In this document: in pieces, positions 1 to 6,436 of the stretch | How positions within the stretch are numbered: position 1 is the stretch's first letter | Layout of the letters: every line of letters begins with the position of its first letter | Source of the DNA: a candidate division Zixibacteria bacterium DG_27 | Lineage (GTDB): Bacteria; Zixibacteria; MSB-5A5; DG-27 | Direction: 5' to 3' | Length of the DNA: 7,033 nucleotides | NCBI GenBank assembly: GCA_001302725.1 | Contig: LIZU01000063.1 | Span: forward strand, 1 to 7,033 | Program-made: the position numbers and the translations under genes | The notes under the pieces: model-generated | Told to the model about the DNA's origin: nothing | Seen by the model: only the letters and a program-made list of their open reading frames with translations | The model's database searches: none

Positions 1-2
1 AC

Positions 3-218
3 TATGTCTTTATCTTCAGCGAGGAAACACCTCTGAAGGTAATCAATATGTTGAAGCCCGATGTCTTGGTCAAGGGGGCGGATTATAAGCTGAGCGAAAT
101 TATCGGCGCCAGGGAGGTGAAATCCTGGGGAGGTCGGGTCAAGAGAGTGAAGCTGACCGAGGGGAGAGGGACTAGGGAGATAATTCAGACGATTCTCAGG
201 GATCTTTCCAGATCTTAA
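3..218 (+). CDS. rfaE2: RfaE2-like D-glycero-beta-D-manno-heptose 1-phosphate adenylyltransferase, C-terminal fragment (5' truncated)
   Basis: This is an open frame entering from the left edge and ending at TAA 216-218, giving 71 residues. The fragment contains PDVLVKGADY (fragment residues 19-28), a close match to the LPDLLVKGGDY-type block of RfaE2 and of the C-terminal half of HldE. It continues with IIGAREV and WGGRV, which match the family's 'GAxEVxxxGGxV' segment. The family transfers AMP from ATP to heptose 1-phosphate, making ADP-heptose for lipopolysaccharide core in the cytoplasm. The usual 'EGxSTT' block near the C-terminus reads TEGRGTRE here, so the Ser-Thr-Thr is not conserved. 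The start and the HxGH nucleotide-binding motif lie outside the window, so I cannot tell whether it is a stand-alone RfaE2 or the end of a bifunctional HldE. Its stop codon overlaps the stop of the convergent kinase gene. The identification rests on motif recognition only. Confidence 0.82.
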   Translation, partial: YVFIFSEETPLKVINMLKPDVLVKGADYKLSEIIGAREVKSWGGRVKRVKLTEGRGTREIIQTILRDLSRS

Positions 219-3200
219 GTCGGGGTCGAGGCCTTAGATGAAACGGCCCTTTCGGTCTGCCGCCTTTTTGTCTTCAAGACTAGTGCTTCTTTGACCACTT
301 GCAGAACGTCGTCGAGCTTGGAGGGTTTGGGCAGAACGAGATCGATATCGCTTCTGGAGAGCTTGTCACGATCCAGCTGCGTCCGGTCGGGCATCACCAG
401 GTCGGTGATCACGATGTCGAACTTCTCTTCTTCCGACTTTTGAATTCCCTCGGTCCCGGAGTGGGCGCAAACGGTCTTGTGCCCGTTCTCCTCCAGGATC
501 TCCGAGGTGAGCTGAAGGATCGGGGCTTCGTCATCTATGAGCAGGATCTTGGCGGAGCGGTCGGAGACTTGGTCAAGCGTTTCTTCCCTTTCAGATTCCG
601 GGGTTTGCTTGTCCCTGGGTAATTTGATCGTGAATCTAGACCCCCTCTGAGGTTCACTTGCAACGTCTATCATGCCGTTGTGGCGGGTGATAATGCCGTA
701 GGTGACGCTCAAACCTAAACCGGTTCCCTCGGGCCCTTTGGTGGTGAAGAAGGGATCGAAGATCCTGTTCTTGACCGCTTCGGCCATACCCACCCCGGTA
801 TCGCAAACCTCAACAATCCCGAAGTTCTCTTCCTGGGAGGTGGAGACCTTCAGTCGGCCGCCTTCGGGCATTGCCTCCAGGGCGTTGATGATGAGGTTGG
901 TTAACACCTCCTTCAACTCAGCTGGATTCCCTCTGACGAGCGGCGAAGGTTCCTGAAGGTCCGTTTCCACTTCAACTACGCCCCCTCTTTCGACGATCTC
1001 GTTTTTCCATTTGTGTCTGGTCATATCCAGAGCGCTTTCTATCAGCCGATTGATGTCGACCGTCTGGAAATCTCTCTCGGTGCGAGTGCGGGTGAAGTCC
1101 TGAATCCTCTTCACGGTCTGAGCCCCATCGGTGGCGGCTAATTCTATGAACTTCAGGCTTCGCAACAGCTCCGGATCTTCCGTTTTTGTCTGTGTTAGCT
1201 GAGCCCGTCCCAGGATTGCCCCCAGGACGTTGTTGAAGTCGTGAGCCACCCCGCTGGCCATCTCGCCCAGGGCCTTGAGCTTCTCGGATTGCACCAGCTG
1301 AGCTTGAGTCTCCTTGAGTTTTTCGTAGGCCTGTTTCAGGTTGTCAAACAGGCGGGCGTTCTCCAGTGCTATGGAGACTTGAGAGGCGATGAGTTCGATG
1401 AGATGGAGGTCGCCGGAGTCGAACGCTCTCAGTCTATTACTTTGGACATCCAGGACCCCGGTGGTCTTTTCCTGAATGGTTATGGGAACACAGAGCTCCG
1501 ACTTGGTTCCCTTCAACTCCTCTACGAAGAAATAGCGAGGCTCTTTGGAGACGTCGTTTGCCAGTAGGGGTCGACCCTGCTTGGCCACCCACCCGCAGAT
1601 TCCCTGCTCCCCGATTTTGAGGCTGAGGCTCTTTTTACCTAGGTCGCATCCCTCCTTGCCTAGCCCTTTTTTGAGCACCAGATAATCGCCCTCAATCAGG
1701 TGGATGCTGGCGTAGTAGTAGTCAAACGACTCCGCAATCAATTCGACGACCTCCCTTAGGAGGCTATCCACATTGAGGATGCTGTTTATCTTCCTGCCGA
1801 TCTCCCAGGCCAGGTTTATCTGCTCGTTGCGGAGTCTGGTCTGGGAGTAGAGTCTGGCGTTCTCCAGTGCCAGGGCCGCCTGGTTGGCCAAATCGTGAGC
1901 GGTCGCGACTTCCTCTCCAGAGAAAGCATACTCCTGCTGGCTCTGGAGATCCAGGACCCCCAGGAGCTCCCCCTTGCTGATTATTGGAACCGCCAGCTCC
2001 GAGCGCACCTTCGAGTCCTTTTCCAGATCCAGGAAGAGGGGACTTTTCCTGACCTCCGGACAGTTGTGGAAACTTCCCTCCCGAGCCACTGCCGCTATTA
2101 TCCCGGGGCCACCGAGGTCCAGCTCCTTGCCGATCTTTATGGTGCTTCCAGACTTGGAGGCGATAGCTTTCACCAGCAGTCTGTCCTTCTCCCTCAGGGC
2201 GATGGTGACGCTCTGGTAGGCGAAGCTCTCCAGTATTAGGCTGACCACTTGCTTCAGCACTCGGTCGCTGTCCAGCAGGGAGTTGATGTGAAGACCTATT
2301 TCTCCCACCAGGCGCGCTTTGGCAGCATATTTTTCTGCGGTTTGGACAAGTAGGGCCTTATCCACAGCTCCGGCGATCTGCACCCCAAGGATCGTCAGCA
2401 ATTCCAAATCCGCTTCCAAAAACTCCTTCTCCCCCACCTTATAGAGTATTATGACTCCGATGACACGTCCTCTGGCAACCAGCGGAGCGGCTGCCAGGGA
2501 TTCCACCTCTTGCGGCGTTCCCGGGATCTGCTTGGAGATCTTATCGGGGTCGTTGTAGTTGACGATGCGGCCCTCACCGTGGGAGGCTACCCAACCTGCC
2601 AGTCCCTCATCCATCTTCAGAAAAAACGAAAGGATCTGCTCTTTGAACTCCTTGTTGTCGGTGTAAATTGGCTTCAGGCGCTTGGAAGCGATCTCCAGCG
2701 TGAAGATGTTGCATTCGTCGGCGCCGGTGAGCTCCTCGGCGCAGGAGGCTATCAATTCCAACAGCCTGTCCAGCTCCACGGTGGAGGAGGTGATCTTGGC
2801 CAACCTGTAAAGTGCTCGCAACTTGAGACTTTCCCAAGACCTCGACTCGCGGAGAGAGTGCACGTAGCCCCAGAGTGCTTTCTGTCCCTGATGGTCTGCC
2901 TGAACTAGGGTGACCTCCACCGGTATCCTCCCCTGTTCAGATCTCACCTCGAGGCACAGGGAGACCTTGTCTCTCTCTTCGCGTTGGGATAACTCCTTCA
3001 GGAGGGAGAGAAAATCCTCTGGAAAGAGCTGCGCGATTTCCTCTGAGGGCGACTTCCCCTCTAGAAATCCCGTCAACTCCATGAACTGGCGGTTGGCAAA
3101 GCTGAATTCCCCCTGCTCGTATACGAAAATCCCCAGGGGGACCGAGTCAAGCCAATGTTGACCCGGATGTTCCGATAGCCCTCTCTGGGGCTGGTCTGTC

Positions 3201-3220
3201 CCGCTCCCGATCATTACCAT
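215..3220 (-). CDS. Hybrid sensor histidine kinase (PAS-GAF-GAF-GAF-HisKA-HATPase-receiver) with a shortened receiver
   Basis: A 1001-residue protein with no signal peptide or membrane segment, so probably a cytoplasmic sensor. Domains in order: PAS about 20-125; three GAF domains about 145-289, 310-455 and 475-622; a coiled linker 623-650; HisKA with ASGVAHDFNN, phosphoacceptor His660; HATPase_c about 770-870 with N-box Asn779, DTGVGM from Asp807 and GTGLGL near 832; receiver about 890-985. GAF2 and GAF3 both end in ALENA (451-455, 618-622) and GAF1 in AVDKA (285-289), a 166-167-residue period. The kinase core looks complete. The receiver keeps the acidic pair Asp896/Asp897, Asp940 (ITDLVMP) and Lys965 (PKP). 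Only 25 residues separate Asp940 from Lys965, against about 52 in CheY, so helix 3, strand 4 and its conserved Ser/Thr appear to be missing. The start ATG at 3218-3220 has only a weak AAGAAG upstream; ATG at residue 3 is an alternative. No separate response regulator is adjacent. Ligand and output are unknown. Confidence 0.93.
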   Translation of the reverse strand: MVMIGSGTDQPQRGLSEHPGQHWLDSVPLGIFVYEQGEFSFANRQFMELTGFLEGKSPSEEIAQLFPEDFLSLLKELSQREERDKVSLCLEVRSEQGRIPVEVTLVQADHQGQKALWGYVHSLRESRSWESLKLRALYRLAKITSSTVELDRLLELIASCAEELTGADECNIFTLEIASKRLKPIYTDNKEFKEQILSFFLKMDEGLAGWVASHGEGRIVNYNDPDKISKQIPGTPQEVESLAAAPLVARGRVIGVIILYKVGEKEFLEADLELLTILGVQIAGAVDKALLVQTAEKYAAKARLVGEIGLHINSLLDSDRVLKQVVSLILESFAYQSVTIALREKDRLLVKAIASKSGSTIKIGKELDLGGPGIIAAVAREGSFHNCPEVRKSPLFLDLEKDSKVRSELAVPIISKGELLGVLDLQSQQEYAFSGEEVATAHDLANQAALALENARLYSQTRLRNEQINLAWEIGRKINSILNVDSLLREVVELIAESFDYYYASIHLIEGDYLVLKKGLGKEGCDLGKKSLSLKIGEQGICGWVAKQGRPLLANDVSKEPRYFFVEELKGTKSELCVPITIQEKTTGVLDVQSNRLRAFDSGDLHLIELIASQVSIALENARLFDNLKQAYEKLKETQAQLVQSEKLKALGEMASGVAHDFNNVLGAILGRAQLTQTKTEDPELLRSLKFIELAATDGAQTVKRIQDFTRTRTERDFQTVDINRLIESALDMTRHKWKNEIVERGGVVEVETDLQEPSPLVRGNPAELKEVLTNLIINALEAMPEGGRLKVSTSQEENFGIVEVCDTGVGMAEAVKNRIFDPFFTTKGPEGTGLGLSVTYGIITRHNGMIDVASEPQRGSRFTIKLPRDKQTPESEREETLDQVSDRSAKILLIDDEAPILQLTSEILEENGHKTVCAHSGTEGIQKSEEEKFDIVITDLVMPDRTQLDRDKLSRSDIDLVLPKPSKLDDVLQVVKEALVLKTKRRQTERAVSSKASTPT

Positions 3221-3391
3221 AGTAGCCGAACGTTCTTCTTGGTCGCCGCCAAGCCCTTTTATCGGCGGATTTTGGGGGCAGAAAACAGGGCGTATCTATT
3301 ATGAACAGGGCAGGGACGGTTGGAGGCCACGAGTGGAGTCTTCTGAACGTGGTTCCGTGGGGCCCAAGTCCTCCCGGCAGACCATTCTCCC

Positions 3392-3419
3392 TTGACAAAA
3401 GCTGAGCAAGATATTTACT
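3392..3419 (+). promoter_or_regulatory. Probable sigma70-type promoter of the atp cluster
   Basis: A perfect -35 hexamer TTGACA (3392-3397) is followed by a 16-bp spacer and TTTACT (3414-3419), which matches 4 of 6 positions of TATAAT. Transcription would start near 3426, leaving a leader of about 20 nt before the TTG start of the atpZ-like gene. It is the only good promoter-like element I see in the divergent region 3221-3445. The -10 is imperfect, so this is a prediction. Confidence 0.55.
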
Positions 3420-3445
3420 TGCTAACCGTTTGAAGTCGGTCAGCG

Positions 3446-3676
3446 TTGCTTAAAAGGAAAGATGATAGGTCTGTTGGTTACCGCCAAATCGGGCTTCTCA
3501 CTCTCATCCCCATCATTATGGTGGTGGCCCCGCTTTTGGGCTATTTCCTCGGCTCCTTTCTCGATGAGAAATTGGGGACGGAGCCCTATTTGATGATCGT
3601 ATTCATAGTCTTTGGCTTTGTTGCCGCCGGCAAGGAGGTTTACGCGCTGATTAAGAGATCGGCAAAGGAGGAGTGA
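3446..3676 (+). CDS. atpZ: AtpZ/AtpI-like small membrane protein of the ATP synthase operon
   Basis: A 76-residue protein with a basic N-terminus and two membrane segments (about 16-38 and 48-66), joined by a short loop reading SFLDEKLGTEPY. The pattern G-x3-G-x2-LD-x2-LGT-x-P followed by a glycine-containing second helix and a basic C-terminus is that of the AtpZ/AtpI family, found at the head of atp operons. Members are reported to help assembly of the c-ring and/or to transport Mg2+/Ca2+; which applies here cannot be told. The start is a TTG: the same frame has a TGA at 3431-3433 and no ATG or GTG before the first helix. No clear Shine-Dalgarno sequence precedes it. It lies just downstream of the predicted promoter and 92 bp before atpA. 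The usual next genes (subunits a, c, b and delta) are absent. The choice between the names AtpZ and AtpI is uncertain. Confidence 0.8.
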   Translation: MLKRKDDRSVGYRQIGLLTLIPIIMVVAPLLGYFLGSFLDEKLGTEPYLMIVFIVFGFVAAGKEVYALIKRSAKEE

Positions 3677-3753
3677 AGAGGATTCAAAGCCGACTCCTAC
3701 GTTACCGGCAGCTGACTTCAGCGTGGTTAGTCTCGCAGTCTTCCAGATAGATC

Positions 3754-3758
3754 GGAGG
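3754..3758 (+). promoter_or_regulatory. Strong ribosome binding site of atpA
   Basis: A perfect GGAGG lies 10 nt upstream of the ATG at 3769 and supports that start. It contrasts with atpZ and atpG, which have non-ATG starts and no recognisable Shine-Dalgarno sequence. Confidence 0.75.
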
Positions 3759-3768
3759 TAGGATTTCC

Positions 3769-5289
3769 ATGCCCTTAAGACCTGAAGAGGTTTCTGCAGT
3801 CATCCAGAAGGAGATCGCCAAATACGAGACCAAGCTGGAGATGGAATCGGTCGGCACCATCCTCCAGGTCGGAGACGGCATTGCTCGCATCTGGGGATTG
3901 GAGGATGCTATGATGTCGGAGCTGCTCCTTTTCCCCGGTGAGACCCTGGGCATGATTCTCAACTTGGAGGAGGACAACGTCGGCGCCGTCATCTTCGGGA
4001 GCGACCATAACATCAAAGAGGGTGACACCGTGAGGCGCACCGAGAGGATCGCCTCCGTTCCGGTTGGCGGGGCGGTGATCGGTAGAGTGGTCAATCCTCT
4101 AGGGCAACCATTGGATGGGAAAGGTCCCGTGGTCACGGAGGAGTATCGCAATTTAGAAACACGAGCCCCGAACGTCATTCAGAGGCAGCCGGTCAAGGAG
4201 CCGGTTCAGACCGGCCTTAAGGCGATAGACTCTATGATACCGATCGGGAGAGGTCAGCGGGAACTCATCATCGGTGACCGGCAGACCGGCAAGACGGCCA
4301 TCATTCTCGATACCATAATAAATCAGCGGGACACTGATCTCTATTGCATATATGTGGCCATCGGGCAGAAGAACTCCACTGTGGCTCGGGTGGTCAAGAC
4401 TCTGGAGGATCACGGGGCGATGGAATATACCACCGTGGTAGCTGCATCTGCCACCGAGCCAGCGCCACTGCAGTACATGGCCCCCTATGCTGGCGTCACC
4501 ATGGGTGAGCATTTTCGGGACAACGGTCAGCACGTGGTCTGCTTCTACGATGACCTCTCCAAGCACGCTCAGGCGTACCGCCAGTTGGCACTGCTTCTGC
4601 GCCGTCCGCCCGGCAGAGAGGCCTTCCCCGGAGATATCTTCTATCTTCACTCTCGACTCCTGGAGAGGGCCGCCAAGCTGTCGGAGGGGCAGGGAGGTGG
4701 TTCACTGACGGGCATACCGGTGATCGAGACTCAGGCCGGGGATATCGCCGCTTACATTCCCACCAACGTTATTTCCATCACCGACGGTCAGATCTATTTG
4801 GAACCGGACCTGTTCTACGCCGGCGTTAGACCGGCGATCAACGTCGGCATTTCGGTGTCGCGTGTGGGTGGTAACGCCCAGAACAAGGCGATGAGGAGAG
4901 TTGCCGGACGTCTGCGGTTGGATTTGGCTCAGTATCGGGAGCTGGCCGCCTTCACCCAGTTTGGAACTGAGTTAGATGAGGCCACTCAGGCGCAGCTGAC
5001 ACGTGGGGAGAGGATCGTCGAGATCCTAAAGCAGGATCAGTATGTACCCATGGCTGTGGAGAGACAGGTGATGATCATATGGGTTGCCACCAACGGCTTT
5101 CTCGACGATCTGCCGGTCGAGAGCTGTCGGCGTTTCGAGGAGGGATTCTACAAGTTCGTCGAGGAGAGCTATCCGGACATCGTCCACGAGATAGCTACGA
5201 CGAAAGATCTCACCGAGGCCACCGAGAAGAAGCTGGAACAGGCCACCAGAGAGTTCAAGGAGAAGTTCGTGGAGAGCTTGAAGGAGTGA
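3769..5289 (+). CDS. atpA: F1Fo ATP synthase subunit alpha
   Basis: A full-length 506-residue alpha subunit (E. coli has 513). Three alpha subunits alternate with three beta subunits in the F1 head on the cytoplasmic face of the membrane. Visible landmarks: the N-terminal delta-contacting helix (RPEEVSAVIQKEIAKYE), beta-barrel residues about 25-92, the P-loop GDRQTGKT at 169-176 with Lys175 at the same number as in E. coli, the FYDDLSKHA segment, and the alpha/beta signature PAINVGISVS followed by Arg365, which corresponds to the arginine finger acting at the catalytic beta site. The C-terminal helical domain is complete. I see no frameshift or missing key residue. ATG is preceded by a strong GGAGG. 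The upstream neighbour is the atpZ-like gene instead of delta (atpH), and the downstream neighbour is gamma after an unusually long 255-bp gap. The intact N-terminal helix implies that a delta subunit exists elsewhere in the genome. Confidence 0.98.
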   Translation: MPLRPEEVSAVIQKEIAKYETKLEMESVGTILQVGDGIARIWGLEDAMMSELLLFPGETLGMILNLEEDNVGAVIFGSDHNIKEGDTVRRTERIASVPVGGAVIGRVVNPLGQPLDGKGPVVTEEYRNLETRAPNVIQRQPVKEPVQTGLKAIDSMIPIGRGQRELIIGDRQTGKTAIILDTIINQRDTDLYCIYVAIGQKNSTVARVVKTLEDHGAMEYTTVVAASATEPAPLQYMAPYAGVTMGEHFRDNGQHVVCFYDDLSKHAQAYRQLALLLRRPPGREAFPGDIFYLHSRLLERAAKLSEGQGGGSLTGIPVIETQAGDIAAYIPTNVISITDGQIYLEPDLFYAGVRPAINVGISVSRVGGNAQNKAMRRVAGRLRLDLAQYRELAAFTQFGTELDEATQAQLTRGERIVEILKQDQYVPMAVERQVMIIWVATNGFLDDLPVESCRRFEEGFYKFVEESYPDIVHEIATTKDLTEATEKKLEQATREFKEKFVESLKE

Positions 5290-5290
5290 G

Positions 5291-5307
5291 ACCACGGTGC
5301 CTGTGGT
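5291..5307 (+). other. Intercistronic hairpin directly after the atpA stop
   Basis: ACCACGG (5291-5297), loop TGC, CTGTGGT (5301-5307): a 7-bp stem with one G-U pair, beginning two bases after the TGA of atpA. No T-tract follows, so it does not look like an intrinsic terminator. A role in mRNA 3'-end protection or processing between atpA and atpG is possible but is inference. The rest of the gap to 5544 holds no recognised gene or RNA. Confidence 0.4.
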
Positions 5308-5544
5308 GAAGAGATTGGCTCGCTACGATGATGCTGTTTGCCAATGAAGAAAGAGCAGTAGTTTTGAAGAAAAGATGTATGATGTATAAGGAGGGGCAGA
5401 TTCCTAGGCAACCCACTATCCACGCATTGGAGGGGGCTCTCTTTTTGTGACATCTTCTGCAAGCTTCGAGAGGGATTAGCGATTCAGGGAGAAGATGCCA
5501 AGGCTTCGCTCAAGATAGCTTTGATTTAGCTTCTAGTAACCGCT

Positions 5545-6402
5545 GTGGAAACACTACGAGCCCTCAAGCGTCGTATACGCACCGTCGAGAAGACCAAGCA
5601 GATCACCAAGGCCATGGAGATGGTGGCAGCCGCTAAGTTGCGCAAGGCCCAGGCGCTGGTTGAGTCGGCGCGCCCGTATGCTTACAAGATGCAAGAGATC
5701 CTGGAGAGCCTGGCGGGGGCGGCGGCTCTGACCCATCCTCTTTTTGAGAAGAGGGAGGTGAAGAAGGTCGTGATTCTGGTCATTACCTCGGATGGCGGAC
5801 TGTGTGGTTCGTATAACACCAACATCATACGTCGTCTGAACGAAGAGCTTGGGAGCTATGTCCCTGACAGTGTCTACCTTTATCTCATTGGAAAAAAGGG
5901 GTATGAGCACTACCGGCGACGACGCTGGACAATCAGGGAGAAAATTCTGGATTTGGCCGGGAATCTGGACTTGCTGCGGGTGCGCTCAATCTCGAAGGGG
6001 CTAACGGATCTCTTTCTCACAGGAGAGGTTGACGAGGTGAAGCTGCTGTATACGCGTTTTCTGTCGACGATCACATATCGTGTCACTCTGGAGAATCTCT
6101 TACCCATCGAGGATCCGAGAAGGGGAGAGGAGGTTTCGCGCCGACTGGAGTACATATTTGAACCGAGCCCGGCTTCCATTTTCGATGACTTACTACCACG
6201 TTATTGTGTCACCAGAATTCGTAGCGCTCTGGCTGAATCTTTTGCCTCGGAGCACGGGGCGCGGATGATGGCCATGGGAGCCGCCACCAGAAATGCGGAT
6301 GATATGATGGAGCATCTCACCCGGCTGCGAAACAGAGCCCGCCAGGCCTCCATTACCAAAGAAATGCTGGAAATAGTCACAGGAGCGGAGGCCCTGAAAT
6401 AG
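5545..6402 (+). CDS. atpG: F1Fo ATP synthase subunit gamma
   Basis: A full-length 285-residue gamma subunit, the rotating central shaft that couples the c-ring to the alpha/beta head. The N-terminal helix reads METLRALKRRIRTVEKTKQI followed by TKAMEMVAAAKLRKAQ, the standard family opening. The Rossmann-like core carries SDGGLCGSYNTN at 82-93. The C-terminal helix contains ESFASEHGARMMAMGAAT and ends with the gamma signature ITKEMLEIVTGAEA from residue 270. The GTG start is fixed by a TAG at 5527-5529 in the same frame and by alignment of the first residues with the family. No Shine-Dalgarno sequence is visible in 5530-5544. The preceding 255-bp gap is long for an atpA-atpG junction. Beta (atpD) and epsilon (atpC), which often follow gamma, are absent; a 2H phosphoesterase gene follows after 34 bp. 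Known precedent: in some phyla, such as Chlorobi and Bacteroidetes, atpD and atpC are separated from atpG. Confidence 0.97.
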   Translation: METLRALKRRIRTVEKTKQITKAMEMVAAAKLRKAQALVESARPYAYKMQEILESLAGAAALTHPLFEKREVKKVVILVITSDGGLCGSYNTNIIRRLNEELGSYVPDSVYLYLIGKKGYEHYRRRRWTIREKILDLAGNLDLLRVRSISKGLTDLFLTGEVDEVKLLYTRFLSTITYRVTLENLLPIEDPRRGEEVSRRLEYIFEPSPASIFDDLLPRYCVTRIRSALAESFASEHGARMMAMGAATRNADDMMEHLTRLRNRARQASITKEMLEIVTGAEALK

Positions 6403-6436
6403 AGTCGCTCACGAGTGAAATTGCCATCACTGTCGT

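Noticed and set aside
244..269. Possible + strand terminator for the rfaE2-like gene: CGGC ... GCCG followed by TTTTT
   Set aside because: The stem is only 4 bp with an 11-nt loop and lies inside the kinase coding sequence; too weak to call.
2510..2908. Open frame of 132 codons on the + strand inside the kinase gene
   Set aside because: It is a shadow of the kinase frame with no recognisable domain or ribosome binding site; the same applies to other long antisense frames at 299-622, 1241-1567, 1895-2239 and 4153-4650.
3298..3303. CATAAT on the minus strand as a -10 box for the kinase gene
   Set aside because: It matches 5 of 6 positions, but no -35-like hexamer is found at a suitable distance upstream.
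3228..3355. GAAC/GTTC inverted repeats as LexA (SOS) boxes
   Set aside because: The Bacillus-type LexA box has a 4-nt spacer; these have spacers of 0 and 3 nt and differ in flanking bases.
3147..3398. 83-codon minus-strand open frame covering the kinase start and the divergent region
   Set aside because: Low-complexity proline/arginine-rich translation, overlapping the clear PAS-kinase start in another frame; no support as a gene.
5430..5446. GAG-GGGG-CTC followed by TTTTT in the atpA-atpG gap, resembling an intrinsic terminator
   Set aside because: The stem is 3 bp, with at most one or two extra wobble pairs; not stable enough to support termination, and atpG lies just downstream.
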